Assembly: GCF_002913745.1 (NCBI RefSeq)
Contig: NZ_PPCG01000031.1
Location: forward strand, 1-43,121
Reading direction: 5' to 3'
Length of the DNA stretch: 43,121 nucleotides
DNA from: Campylobacter concisus
GTDB taxonomy: Bacteria > Campylobacterota > Campylobacteria > Campylobacterales > Campylobacteraceae
In this document: one piece after another, positions 35,523 through 43,121 of the stretch
How positions within the stretch are numbered: the first letter of the stretch is position 1
Layout: every line of letters begins with the position of its first letter
Notes under the pieces: generated by a model
Database searches by the model: none
The model's input: the letters and a program-made list of their open reading frames with translations, nothing else
Told to the model about the DNA's origin: nothing
Made by a program: the position numbers and the translations under genes

Positions 35523-36155
35523 ATGAGAACAAAAAAAGATATTTTAGAGATAAAAAGAAGACTTTTAGACGAGTTTAAGGACGCAAAAAGCGAGCTTAAA
35601 TTTAGAAATTTATATGAACTTCTTGTTTGTGTCATGCTCTCAGCCCAGTGCACCGACAAAAGGGTAAATTTGATCACACCTGCCCTATTTGAGGCATATA
35701 AAGATGTTTTTGAGCTAGCAAGTGCAAATTTAGCCAGTTTAAAACTCATGATAAACTCATGCAGCTTTTTTAACAACAAGGCTCTAAATTTGATCAAGAT
35801 GGCAAACAGCGTGGTTGAGCTTTATAACGGAGAAATTCCACTTGACGAAGAGAAGCTAAAAGCCCTTGCTGGAGTTGGGCAAAAGACCGCTCACGTCGTG
35901 CTTTTAGAGGCTACAAATGCAAATGTAATGGCTGTTGATACCCATGTTTTTAGAGTATCACATAGACTTGGTTTAAGCAGTGCAAAGACGCCAGAAGCGA
36001 CTGAAGATGATCTAAGTCTTGCCTTTAAAACCGACCTTGGCAAGCTTCATCAAGGCATGGTGCTCTTTGGACGCTACACCTGCAAGGCTAAAAAACCGCT
36101 TTGTTTTGAGTGTATACTAAGCGATCTTTGTAAGAGCAAGGATAAGGCTATTTAG
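35523..36155 (+). CDS. nth: Endonuclease III
   Basis: DNA glycosylase/AP lyase that removes oxidised pyrimidines. 210 aa. The helix-hairpin-helix LAGVGQKTAHVVLLEA (about 115-130) carries the catalytic Lys, VDTHVFRVSHRLGL (about 137-150) the catalytic Asp, and the C-terminal [4Fe-4S] cluster motif C-X6-C-X2-C-X5-C is exact (CKAKKPLCFECILSDLC, near 187-203). The stop codon overlaps that of dsbD on the opposite strand. Confidence 0.97.
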   Translation: MRTKKDILEIKRRLLDEFKDAKSELKFRNLYELLVCVMLSAQCTDKRVNLITPALFEAYKDVFELASANLASLKLMINSCSFFNNKALNLIKMANSVVELYNGEIPLDEEKLKALAGVGQKTAHVVLLEATNANVMAVDTHVFRVSHRLGLSSAKTPEATEDDLSLAFKTDLGKLHQGMVLFGRYTCKAKKPLCFECILSDLCKSKDKAI

Positions 36156-37879
36156 ATTTTCTCAAGCTTTGCTATGAAATTTTTAGCATTTATAAAGCCG
36201 ATCGTTCTAAGTGTTTTTTGCTCTTCGCCGTTTTTAAAAAGTAGAAGTGCAGGCGGATCGATGAGCCCAAAATTTCTTAACATCTCATCATTTTGCGCTC
36301 CGCCACTTGTTACGTCGATGCGAATAAGCGTAAAATTTGCTAAAGCATTTTTCACGCCAGCGTCTTTAAAAGTGATATGCTCTATCTCTTTGCAGCTTGC
36401 GCACCACTCAGCGTAAAAATCCACCAGCACTGGCTTGCTTGAGCTTTTTATCATCTCGTTTAGCTCGTTTAAATTTCTGGCTTGTTTGAAATTTAGCTCG
36501 CTCTCGTTTTTGGCTAAATTTAGCCCAGAAAGCGGCGAAAAGGCATCTTTTGAGCCCAAAAATGCGCCAATTATTAGCATGAGCGAGTAGATAAAAACTA
36601 GCACGCAAAGCGCTTTTTTAAATTTAGCCCAGCCGCTATTTGCTGCCTCAAACGCTCCAAGATAAATGGCCGCAAAGACACCTATGACGCCATAACCAAG
36701 CAGCTCAAAAAATGCTCCAAGCACGCGTGCTAAGATCCAGACAGCCATGATGAGCATCAAAAAGCCAAAGAGTTTTTTAACTTCATCCATCCAGCCACCA
36801 GGCTTTGGCAGGAGCTTGCCAGAGCTTAGCCCTATCACAAGAAGCGGCGCGCCCATGCCTAGCCCCATGACAAAGAGCATGATGCCCCCATAAATGGCAT
36901 CTCCGCTTTGCGCGATGTAAAGAAGTGCGCCTGCTAGCGGTGCTGCCACGCAAGGCGAGACGATGAGCGCTGAGGCAAAGCCCATGATGAAAACGCCGAT
37001 TAGGCCTGAGCTGTTTTGTGACTTTTTGCTGATTAAGTTTTCAAATTTTGACGGCAGTTTGATGTCGTAAAAGCCAAACATACTAAAACTTAAGATGACA
37101 AAAATGGCCGCAAATGCGCCAAGTACGTAGATGTTTTGCAAGGCCCCTGCAATGCCAAAGCCAAGCAGACTTGCCCCAACGCCAGCAAGCGCGTAGGCAA
37201 GGCTCATCGCGACGACATAGACTAGCGAGAGCAAGAAGCCTTTTTTGGCATTTAGGCTGCCGCCCTTTGAGACGATGATGCTTGATAAGATCGGTATCAT
37301 CGGAAAGACGCAAGGCGTGAGCGAGAGTAGGAGGCCGTAGCCAAAAAATGTCGCAATCGAGATAAAAAAGTTTTTGCTGCTTAGCTCGTTTGCGATGCTT
37401 TGATCTTCTGAAAGCTCGGTAAATTCAGGATTGGTTTCATCTTTTTGCTCTTTTTCAAAGGCTATGATGCTAAATTTGCCAAATTTCTCAAAGATGTCAT
37501 AAATTTTAGTTTGCGGGCGGTAACAGATGCCATTTTTAGCGCAACCTTGATAGTTTAAATTTAGCCTAGCATTGCCGTTTTTAAGATGCTCTTTTACTAA
37601 ATTTAACGGGATAAATAGCGAAAAATCTTTTGGGTAAATTTCATATTCGCCGGTGTTTTCACTTTTTGGCATATTTAAGAGGCTGTTTATCTTCTCTTCG
37701 CCAAGTTTAACCTCAAAGCTATCTTTGTAAAGGTAGATATTTTCGCCAAATTTAAACTTGATCTCAACGCCTTGTTCGTCGATACTTGGGCTTAAAACAA
37801 ATGCCTTGCTAACATCTAAAACCTCGGCAAAAAGTGAACTTGCAAACAAAATAAGAGAAAAAATAAATTTAAAAAACAT
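36152..37879 (-). CDS. dsbD: Thiol:disulfide interchange protein DsbD
   Basis: Moves electrons from cytoplasmic thioredoxin across the inner membrane to periplasmic partners. 575 aa. Signal peptide (1-18), N-terminal immunoglobulin-like domain with the redox pair in GCAKNGICY (about 113-121), a central eight-helix domain with conserved Cys-Pro sites (LTPCVFPM and IVSPCVAAPLAG), and a C-terminal thioredoxin domain with YAEWCASCKEIEH (about 491-503). Lies beside ppk2 on the other strand as in C. jejuni (Cj0603c-Cj0604, from memory). Would serve cysteine-rich secreted proteins such as the Sel1 set in this window (inference). Confidence 0.96.
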   Translation of the reverse strand: MFFKFIFSLILFASSLFAEVLDVSKAFVLSPSIDEQGVEIKFKFGENIYLYKDSFEVKLGEEKINSLLNMPKSENTGEYEIYPKDFSLFIPLNLVKEHLKNGNARLNLNYQGCAKNGICYRPQTKIYDIFEKFGKFSIIAFEKEQKDETNPEFTELSEDQSIANELSSKNFFISIATFFGYGLLLSLTPCVFPMIPILSSIIVSKGGSLNAKKGFLLSLVYVVAMSLAYALAGVGASLLGFGIAGALQNIYVLGAFAAIFVILSFSMFGFYDIKLPSKFENLISKKSQNSSGLIGVFIMGFASALIVSPCVAAPLAGALLYIAQSGDAIYGGIMLFVMGLGMGAPLLVIGLSSGKLLPKPGGWMDEVKKLFGFLMLIMAVWILARVLGAFFELLGYGVIGVFAAIYLGAFEAANSGWAKFKKALCVLVFIYSLMLIIGAFLGSKDAFSPLSGLNLAKNESELNFKQARNLNELNEMIKSSSKPVLVDFYAEWCASCKEIEHITFKDAGVKNALANFTLIRIDVTSGGAQNDEMLRNFGLIDPPALLLFKNGEEQKTLRTIGFINAKNFIAKLEKI

Positions 37880-37940
37880 GCTAATCCTTGCTAAATCAAA
37901 AGAGATGATTTTAGTCTAAATTCTTAAATTTATTCTATTT

Positions 37941-37951
37941 TATAGTAAAAT
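37941..37951 (+). promoter_or_regulatory. Possible -10 region for ppk2
   Basis: TATAGTAAAAT, 25 nt before the ppk2 ATG, identical to an 11-mer before flaC. It lies between the divergent dsbD and ppk2 genes. Confidence 0.4.
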
Positions 37952-37976
37952 CTTGAAAATTTTAGAAGGAGAGAAG

Positions 37977-38786
37977 ATGTCAAAGGATAAAAAACACCAA
38001 AAAAGCGATAAACTTGGCTACGAAGAAGAGCTAAGACTGCTTCAGATAGAACTTTTAAAATTCCAAAATCATGTCAAAGACAAGGGACTTAGAGTGCTTA
38101 TGCTAATGGAGGGGCGAGACGCAGCCGGCAAGGGCGGCACGATAAAGCGCCTAACAGAGCATTTAAATCCACGTGGTTGCCGTATCGTGGCGCTTACAAA
38201 ACCAAGTGATGTCGAGAAGACGCAGTGGTACTTTCAAAGATATGTGACGCATCTGCCAAGCGCTGGCGAGATCGTCATCTTTGATAGAAGCTGGTACAAC
38301 AGAGCTGGGGTTGAGCCAGTGATGGGTTTTTGCACGCAGGCTGAGCATAAGGAATTTTTGCGCGAAGTGCCAAAATTTGAAGAGATGATCATAAACTCAG
38401 GCATCATTTTTTTTAAAATTTACCTCTCGATCACAAAAGAGGAGCAAAAAAAGCGCTTTAAAGAGCGTCTAAACGACCCGCTAAAGCAGTTTAAGATCTC
38501 TCCAGTAGATCAAAAAGCACAAGAACTTTGGGATCAGTACTCCATCGCCAAATACTCGATGCTGCTAGCCTCTCACAATAGCATCTCGCCGTGGGTGATC
38601 GTCTCAAGTGACAATAAAAAAGAGGCGAGGTTAAATGTCTTTAAATTTATCCTAACTCACGTCGAATATCCAAAAAAGATAGATGAGTATCTAAAATACG
38701 ACAAAAGCGTCGTAAGAGATGGAAGCGAGGAGATCAAGCGCATAGAAGAGGGGCTTAATAAAGATAAGCTAAAAAGTATCGACTGA
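37977..38786 (+). CDS. ppk2: Polyphosphate kinase 2
   Basis: Transfers phosphate between polyphosphate and nucleotides, often to make GTP or ATP from polyP; in Campylobacter it is linked to stress survival. 269 aa from ATG 37977 (AGGAG 6 nt upstream; TTG 37953 lacks SD). Walker A is in MEGRDAAGKGGTIKRL (about 44-59), the Walker B and lid block is IVIFDRSWYNRAGVEPVMGF (about 100-122), and EEQKKRFKERLNDPLKQFK (about 158-176) are typical of the single-domain PPK2 class. Divergent from dsbD. Confidence 0.96.
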   Translation: MSKDKKHQKSDKLGYEEELRLLQIELLKFQNHVKDKGLRVLMLMEGRDAAGKGGTIKRLTEHLNPRGCRIVALTKPSDVEKTQWYFQRYVTHLPSAGEIVIFDRSWYNRAGVEPVMGFCTQAEHKEFLREVPKFEEMIINSGIIFFKIYLSITKEEQKKRFKERLNDPLKQFKISPVDQKAQELWDQYSIAKYSMLLASHNSISPWVIVSSDNKKEARLNVFKFILTHVEYPKKIDEYLKYDKSVVRDGSEEIKRIEEGLNKDKLKSID

Positions 38787-38795
38787 AAATTAGAC

Positions 38796-38836
38796 TTGGC
38801 TGCAAATTTGGGTTTAAATTTACAGCCAAATTTTAC
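38796..38836. terminator. Convergent terminator between ppk2 and the CopD-like gene
   Basis: TTGGCTG (38796-38802) and CAGCCAA (38823-38829) pair, and inside them AAATTT pairs with AAATTT after one mismatch. AT-rich runs follow on both strands (AATTTT on plus), so it can serve both genes. Confidence 0.6.
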
Positions 38837-38838
38837 TG

Positions 38839-39270
38839 CTAAACCCACCACATAAATTTAGCCAAAACGACCATTATCAGACAAAGTACAAGGGCTATAA
38901 GGTGTGAAAATTTATCAAATGGATCTGGCTTTTTTAAGATAGTGACATTAAAAACGGAGATGAAAGTGATAAGACACATAAGAAGCAAAACTGCGATCTT
39001 TGCTAGCAATAGCTTTTGAAAGTCGCTTTGCCACCAACCATGCTCGCCTCCAAGATAGTCCTTTGCCATATATGCCCCACTTATCAAAAGTAGTAAAAAT
39101 GCCGTGCCAAAAACCTTTGCACTACCTTTTGTATAGGCTTTTTTGACAGCTTCAAGAGTTTGTGGACTTATCGTTTTTTTGGCAAATGGATATATACAAA
39201 CATCAAAAAATACATATCCTATAAAGATAATGGCGCAAACTAAATGCGTAATGAGAGAAAAAAGATACAT
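38839..39270 (-). CDS. CopD-like four-helix inner-membrane protein
   Basis: 143-aa membrane protein with hydrophobic segments at about 2-24, 52-72, 85-108 and 121-142. His9 lies in helix 1 and His123 in helix 4, a pattern seen in CopD-like and related small membrane proteins that bind haem or metal; copper function is not shown. The C-terminal MVVLAKFMWWV is typical of the type. It is alone between ppk2 and dnaK. Note its resemblance in size and topology, though not in sequence, to the protein at 2740-3240. Confidence 0.72.
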   Translation of the reverse strand: MYLFSLITHLVCAIIFIGYVFFDVCIYPFAKKTISPQTLEAVKKAYTKGSAKVFGTAFLLLLISGAYMAKDYLGGEHGWWQSDFQKLLLAKIAVLLLMCLITFISVFNVTILKKPDPFDKFSHLIALVLCLIMVVLAKFMWWV

Positions 39271-39355
39271 TTTTTGCCTTTTTTGTTTGGCATTATATAG
39301 ATTTTATTTAAAATGATTACTGACATAAATTAAGGCATGGATGTGAGAAATTTAA

Positions 39356-39380
39356 AGAGCAAGGTTGACTGCCTTGCTCT
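39356..39380 (-). terminator. Terminator after dnaK
   Basis: AGAGCAAGG and CCTTGCTCT form a perfect 9-bp stem with a 7-nt loop, 8 nt past the dnaK stop. On the minus strand TTTAAATTTC follows. Confidence 0.75.
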
Positions 39381-39387
39381 AGGAGTT

Positions 39388-41262
39388 TTACTCGACTTCA
39401 GCGTCTATTACGTCGTCGTCTTTTTTGTTGTTGCCGCCGTTTGCGCCAGCATTTTCATCTTTTTTATACATAGCTTCTGCAAGTTTGTGGCTAGCTTTGC
39501 TTAGAGCTTCTACTTTTGCATCGATCTGCTCTTTTGAAGAGTTTTCGTCTTTTAGAACCTCTTTTAGATCATTTAGCGCAGCTTCGATGTTGCTTCTATC
39601 ATCAGCTGGGACTTTCTCGCCAAGCTCGCTCATGCTCTTTTCAGTTTGATGAACTAGTGCATCGGCTTGGTTTCTAGCTTCAACTGCATCTTTGCGTTTT
39701 TTATCCTCTTCTTTGTGAAGCTCAGCGTCTTTTACCATGCTATTTATCTCATCTTCGCTAAGACCGCTTGATCCTGAGATAGTGATATTTTGGGCTTTGC
39801 CAGTCGCTTTATCTTTTGCTGAAACGGTTAAAATTCCGTTTGCGTCGATGTCAAATTCGACTTCGATTTGAGGCACGCCTCTTGGAGCTGCTGGGATGCC
39901 CTCTAAGTTGAAGTTACCAAGTGATTTGTTATCCCTTGCAAACTCACGCTCACCTTGTAAAACCATGATAGTAACGGCACTTTGGTTATCTTCTGCAGTT
40001 GAGAAAACTTGACTTTTCTTAGTTGGTATAGTTGTGCCTTTTTCGATGATCTTAGTCATCACGCCGCCAAGTGTCTCGATACCAAGGCTAAGTGGAGTAA
40101 CGTCAAGAAGTAGCACGTCTTTTACGTCGCCTTTTATAACCGCACCTTGGATCGCAGCACCGATAGCTACGACTTCATCTGGATTTACGCTCTTATTTAG
40201 CTCTTTGCCAAATGCTTTTTTAACCTCTTCTTGAACAAGTGGCACACGAGTTGAACCACCGACCATTACGACCTCTTTGATGTCGCCCTTGCTTAGACCT
40301 GCATCTTTGATGACTTCATTTATCTTAGTGATAGTCTCGCCCACAAGTGAGTCGATCATGCCTTCAAATTTAGCACGAGTTAGCTTTTTGACAAGGTGTT
40401 TTGGACCAGTCGCATCAGCTGTGATAAATGGTAAATTTATCTCAGTCTCTTGAGCTGAGCTTAGCTCTTTTTTAGCATTTTCAGCGGCTTCTTTTAAGCG
40501 TTGAAGTGCCATGATATCGCCTTTTAGATCGATACCAGTTTCGTTTTTAAACTCACTTACTAGCCAGTCGATGATCTTGTTATCAAAGTCATCGCCACCT
40601 AAGAATGCGTTACCGCCAGTTGCCAAAACCTCAACGATATTATCGCCAGTTTCTAGGACTGTAACGTCAAATGTACCGCCACCTAGGTCATAAACTAAAA
40701 TTTTCTCAGCCTCTTTTTTATCAAGACCATAGGCAAGTGCCGCAGCTGTCGGCTCGTTGATGATACGAAGTACGTTTAGACCAGCGATTGTTCCAGCTTC
40801 TTTTGTAGCCTTTCTTTGGCTATCGTTAAAGTATGCAGGCACAGTGATAACCGCGTCTGTCACGCTCTCGCCAAGATATGCTTCAGCATCTTCTTTTAGT
40901 TTGATAAGAATTTTTGCTGAAATTTCTTGCGGAGTATAGACCTTGCCAGCTATCTCAACCGCGCAAGCGCCATTTCTATCTACAACATGATATGGCAAGC
41001 GAGCCTTTGCCTCTTCAGCATTTTTTTCATTGCTCATCAAACCCATGATACGTTTGATAGAATATATCGTTTTTTCAGGGTTTGTAACTGCTTGACGTTT
41101 TGCAACATCACCTACTAAAATTTCACCTTTGTCTGTAAAAGCAACAACAGATGGAGTTGTGTTTTTACCCTCTTTGTTTGGGATAACCTTGCTCTCGCCG
41201 CGCTCAAAAACGCTCACACAAGAGTTTGTTGTACCTAAGTCTATACCTATAACTTTTGACAT
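39388..41262 (-). CDS. dnaK: Chaperone DnaK (Hsp70)
   Basis: ATP-driven chaperone. 624 aa. N-terminal [13 protein letters not shown] (about 5-17), the phosphate loop [15 protein letters not shown] (about 189-203), [12 protein letters not shown] (about 330-341) and the linker [16 protein letters not shown] (about 380-395) are all intact; the C-terminus ends DDVIDAEVE as usual. Last gene of the hrcA-grpE-dnaK operon (gap of 31 nt from grpE), followed by a strong terminator. Confidence 0.99.
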   Translation of the reverse strand: MSKVIGIDLGTTNSCVSVFERGESKVIPNKEGKNTTPSVVAFTDKGEILVGDVAKRQAVTNPEKTIYSIKRIMGLMSNEKNAEEAKARLPYHVVDRNGACAVEIAGKVYTPQEISAKILIKLKEDAEAYLGESVTDAVITVPAYFNDSQRKATKEAGTIAGLNVLRIINEPTAAALAYGLDKKEAEKILVYDLGGGTFDVTVLETGDNIVEVLATGGNAFLGGDDFDNKIIDWLVSEFKNETGIDLKGDIMALQRLKEAAENAKKELSSAQETEINLPFITADATGPKHLVKKLTRAKFEGMIDSLVGETITKINEVIKDAGLSKGDIKEVVMVGGSTRVPLVQEEVKKAFGKELNKSVNPDEVVAIGAAIQGAVIKGDVKDVLLLDVTPLSLGIETLGGVMTKIIEKGTTIPTKKSQVFSTAEDNQSAVTIMVLQGEREFARDNKSLGNFNLEGIPAAPRGVPQIEVEFDIDANGILTVSAKDKATGKAQNITISGSSGLSEDEINSMVKDAELHKEEDKKRKDAVEARNQADALVHQTEKSMSELGEKVPADDRSNIEAALNDLKEVLKDENSSKEQIDAKVEALSKASHKLAEAMYKKDENAGANGGNNKKDDDVIDAEVE

Positions 41263-41293
41263 ATTTTTCCTTTATTAGATTTATTTTTTAAAT

Positions 41294-41836
41294 TTAGTTT
41301 GCCACACTGACCATGGCTGGGCGCAAAACCCTACCATTTATCATATAGCCTTTTTGTAAAGCTTGCACGATCTGACCGCTTTGCTTCTCCTCGCTATCAA
41401 CCCTTAAAACGGCATTATGCACATTTGGATCAAACTCGGCATCAGTTTCGATCTCACTCACACCATGCTTTTCAAAACATTTCTTAAACTGATTTATCGT
41501 TATCAAAATGCCCTCTTTGATCTTTTTAGCAAATTCATCATCCTCTGGGTCAAAATTTGCAGCGATCTCGAGCGCATCGATGACTGGTAGCAAGTCCCTT
41601 GCAAATTTCTCATTTGCATAGCTTGCAACATCTGCTTTCTCTTTTTCATAACGCTTTTTAATATTTTCAAACTCAGCATTTGCTCTGTAATATTTATCAG
41701 TGATCTCGCCAAGCTCTTTTTCGAGCTTCTCAACTTTTGAGATATCGCCAAGTACGTCTAAATTTACGCTATCGCTAGCTGCCTCTTGCACTGGCTCGAC
41801 CTCAGGTAGATTTTGCTCTTTTACTTCTTCGCTCAC
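41294..41836 (-). CDS. grpE: Nucleotide exchange factor GrpE
   Basis: Swaps ADP for ATP on DnaK. 180 aa. A long N-terminal coiled coil (about 30-75), then RANAEFENIKKRYEKEK, LLPVIDALEIAANF, GVSEIETDAEFDPNVHNAV and a C-terminal beta domain (IVQALQKGYMINGRVLRPAMV) match GrpE. The ATG overlaps the hrcA stop by 4 nt. Confidence 0.97.
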   Translation of the reverse strand: MSEEVKEQNLPEVEPVQEAASDSVNLDVLGDISKVEKLEKELGEITDKYYRANAEFENIKKRYEKEKADVASYANEKFARDLLPVIDALEIAANFDPEDDEFAKKIKEGILITINQFKKCFEKHGVSEIETDAEFDPNVHNAVLRVDSEEKQSGQIVQALQKGYMINGRVLRPAMVSVAN

Positions 41837-42627
41837 GCGGCCTCCTTTATTAGATTTATAAATTTCACATAATCAGTATAAACACTGCCAGCACAGATCA
41901 TCTGCGCCTCGCTACCAAGGTAGTTTGCTTTAAATTTAAGCCCCATGTAATTTTCATCAAACATAGGAGAAAATGTAAGTTCTTCATCCATCTGCAAGCT
42001 AAAACTTGGGTCAAAAACCATCTTAAAGCGTCTATCCTTAAACATATCAAAGGCTAAAATTTCATTTTCTTGGAAGTAAATTTTAGTCCTTTTAAGCTCT
42101 CTTATCTTGTTTTTTAGTTCGCTTAAGCCAACTTGAGAGCAGATAAGCTCAAGCTTGTCTAAACTAACTCCAATAAGGTTGTTTAAAAATTTATACATCC
42201 TAGCATCAAACTTGATGACGATCTCATCGCCACTAAAATTTAAAACCAGATATCTATCATTTAAATTTAAAATTTCTAGCAACTCCTTGTCGATCGTGCC
42301 AAAAATCATACAATAAAGCTCAAATTCATCACAGAGCATCTTTAAGCTTCTTGGATCATTTATCTCTAAATTTATGTCGTTTTCAGTAAAAATTTCACTC
42401 CAATATCTCCTCATCGCAGCGATAGTTGGGATCCTACCGCCACTGATGTGAAGCTTTGTGATCTCGCCCTCATCTGAAAGCTTTTTGAAATAAACACGTA
42501 TCGTAGACGCCGGTATCGCCATACTCATGCGAGAGCCAAGCTCGTTTGAGCCAATAGGCATATTGTTCTGCAAATAGGCTTCAATGATAGAATTTAGTAT
42601 CAAATCGCGTTTATTTGTTTTACTCAC
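41833..42627 (-). CDS. hrcA: Heat-shock transcriptional repressor HrcA
   Basis: Binds CIRCE operators to repress heat-shock genes. 264 aa from the GTG at 42627; the alternative GTG at 42636 lies inside the CIRCE arm. N-terminal winged helix with NNMPIGSNELGSRMSMAIPA and STIRVYFKKLSDEGEITKLH (about 20-62) followed by the ISGGRIPT motif. The C-terminal half is shorter and less conserved than in Bacillus HrcA, as in other Campylobacter members. GTG 42627 is preferred because GAG of AAAGAAAGAG is 8 nt upstream. First gene of the hrcA-grpE-dnaK operon and itself the target of its own operator. Confidence 0.93.
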   Translation of the reverse strand: MSKTNKRDLILNSIIEAYLQNNMPIGSNELGSRMSMAIPASTIRVYFKKLSDEGEITKLHISGGRIPTIAAMRRYWSEIFTENDINLEINDPRSLKMLCDEFELYCMIFGTIDKELLEILNLNDRYLVLNFSGDEIVIKFDARMYKFLNNLIGVSLDKLELICSQVGLSELKNKIRELKRTKIYFQENEILAFDMFKDRRFKMVFDPSFSLQMDEELTFSPMFDENYMGLKFKANYLGSEAQMICAGSVYTDYVKFINLIKEAA

Positions 42628-42629
42628 TT

Positions 42630-42656
42630 TTAGCACTCTTTCTTTTTAATTGCTAA
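42630..42656 (-). promoter_or_regulatory. CIRCE-like operator for hrcA-grpE-dnaK
   Basis: On the plus strand TTAGCACTC, a 9-nt spacer and AATTGCTAA. The known CIRCE is TTAGCACTC-N9-GAGTGCTAA, so the first arm is perfect and the second matches at 7 of 9. It spans the expected transcription start and the SD of hrcA, so bound HrcA would block both. Confidence 0.8.
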
Positions 42657-42660
42657 GCGG

Positions 42661-42689
42661 ATTATACAACTTTAGTTTATCAATGTCAA
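42661..42689 (-). promoter_or_regulatory. Consensus sigma70 promoter for hrcA-grpE-dnaK
   Basis: The minus strand has TTGACA (42689-42684), exactly 17 nt and TATAAT (42666-42661). Perfect -35 and -10 boxes at ideal spacing are rare in Campylobacter, whose promoters usually lack a -35. The expected start point is near 42654, inside the CIRCE. Confidence 0.85.
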
Positions 42690-42743
42690 GTATATAAGTT
42701 AAAAAAATTTATTTATATATATTTAGCCTATATAACTAAAGTT
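42668..42743. repeat. 10-bp inverted repeat flanking the hrcA -35 region
   Basis: AACTTTAGTT (42668-42677) and AACTAAAGTT (42734-42743) are perfect inverted arms, 56 nt apart. The first lies in the -35/-10 spacer of the hrcA promoter, the second lies upstream, a typical layout for a looping repressor or a second regulator. Confidence 0.5.
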
Positions 42744-42864
42744 TTCTAATGCCTATAATATAAGCTTTGCGTAAAAAGAAATAAAATTTAAAACAAAATA
42801 AGAAATTTAACTTCAACATAAAAACCCGAAATTTCTAATTTTATTCAAAAATTTAAAAAATTTT

Positions 42865-42882
42865 TATACGTTATAACGTATA
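42865..42882. promoter_or_regulatory. 18-bp perfect palindrome, likely operator
   Basis: TATACGTTATAACGTATA is its own reverse complement over 18 bp. The half-site AACGTATA recurs at 42980-42987, overlapping the -10 of the gene starting at 42996. This form is typical of a dimeric repressor site, probably of the helix-turn-helix protein next to it (inference). Confidence 0.6.
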
Positions 42883-42983
42883 TTATAAATAATTTTTAGT
42901 ATATTTAATACTATAATTTGATATTTATATACTATTTTACATTATTTATATAATATTTTAGGTATATTTAATGAAATAAAACG

Positions 42984-42989
42984 TATAAT
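42984..42989 (+). promoter_or_regulatory. -10 box just before the edge regulator
   Basis: TATAAT ends 6 nt before the ATG at 42996, so transcription would start at or next to the A of ATG. No SD is present, which suggests a leaderless message. Confidence 0.45.
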
Positions 42990-42995
42990 TCTTCA

Positions 42996-43121
42996 ATGAT
43001 TGAAACAAGTGACATATTTAATTTACTTCACAATGCAGTTGAAGCAAAAAATATCGGGAAAAAAATTTCACAAGCAAAGATGGCAGAGGATCTTGGCGTG
43101 CCGATGAGGACATATCAGGAC
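42996..43121 (+). CDS. Helix-turn-helix regulator, N-terminal part only (runs off the window)
   Basis: The first 42 codons are present. Residues 24-42 (ISQAKMAEDLGVPMRTYQD) form a clear HTH of the Xre/Cro type: a helix, turn at LGVP and recognition helix. The N-terminus (DIFNLLHNAVEAKNI) is a helix before it. No other in-frame start exists upstream, since a TGA at 42972-42974 closes the frame. It probably autoregulates through the palindrome just upstream. Such small regulators often stand in front of phage, plasmid-like or defence genes, but what follows is not visible. Confidence 0.7.
   Translation, partial: MIETSDIFNLLHNAVEAKNIGKKISQAKMAEDLGVPMRTYQD

Larger units (their letters stand above)
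42744..42995. other. AT-rich divergent region between hrcA and the edge regulator
   Basis: No gene fits here. It holds the 18-bp palindrome at 42865-42882, an imperfect AGTAT-N5-ATACT repeat near 42898-42912 and a TATAAT (42984-42989) just before the start of the regulator gene. The rest is low-complexity AT sequence. Confidence 0.6.

Overview
The window is AT-rich (the short string AAATTT recurs everywhere) and densely coded. It matches the chromosome of an epsilonproteobacterium of the genus Campylobacter, most like the C. concisus group. The evidence is a FlaC-type secreted flagellin, a PEB4/Cbf2 chaperone, a CiaD-like protein beside cca, FlgG-type rod proteins behind a sigma54 promoter, an rpoD sigma factor with an acidic insert, an hrcA-grpE-dnaK heat-shock operon, and the gene order nth/peb4/fba/motor-like pair/dsbD/ppk2. 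I recall that order from C. jejuni. The species call is inference; no 16S rRNA gene is present, and I found no tRNA, rRNA, CRISPR array or intact insertion sequence.

Layout. 0.2-6.0 kb (+): alaS, a small membrane protein, maf, a class A penicillin-binding protein and a ComEA-like DNA-binding protein, joined by ATGA overlaps. 6.1-7.7 kb (+): a phosphoethanolamine transferase gene broken by four frameshifts. 7.7-11.8 kb (-): trmL, a secreted endonuclease/exonuclease/phosphatase protein, a 51-aa membrane protein and glyS. 11.8-15.2 kb (-): leuD, leuB, a TPR-like protein, a CiaD-like protein and cca. 15.4-21.5 kb (-): an accessory-looking stretch with a YD-repeat-like lipoprotein-sized secreted protein, a DUF4299-like protein, DsrE-like, LysE-type exporter, DUF1877-like protein, periplasmic asparaginase and AzlCD. 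21.6-23.9 kb (+): three secreted, cysteine-rich Sel1-repeat (Hcp-like) proteins. 23.9-25.6 kb (-): flgG2/flgF-like and flgG plus a 37-aa membrane protein. 25.7-27.6 kb (+): rpoD. 27.6-28.1 kb: a 496-bp gap holding five copies of a degenerate repeat and a possible tiny hydrophobic peptide gene. 28.1-28.9 kb (-): flaC.

29.0-35.4 kb (-) is one tightly packed operon: peb4, fba, a MotA/TolQ-like protein with a long helical tail, its OmpA/MotB-like partner, a PLP-dependent desulfhydrase-like enzyme and hisD. Then nth (+), dsbD (-), ppk2 (+) and a small CopD-like membrane protein (-). 39.4-42.6 kb (-): hrcA, grpE and dnaK behind a perfect-consensus sigma70 promoter and a CIRCE-like operator. The right edge carries the start of a helix-turn-helix regulator (+), possibly leaderless, downstream of an 18-bp perfect palindrome.

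Most of the window is housekeeping. The parts that are not explained are the repeat cluster after rpoD, the tailed motor-like pair, the palindrome-regulated edge gene, two small membrane proteins in operon gaps, and the decayed lipid A-modification gene.
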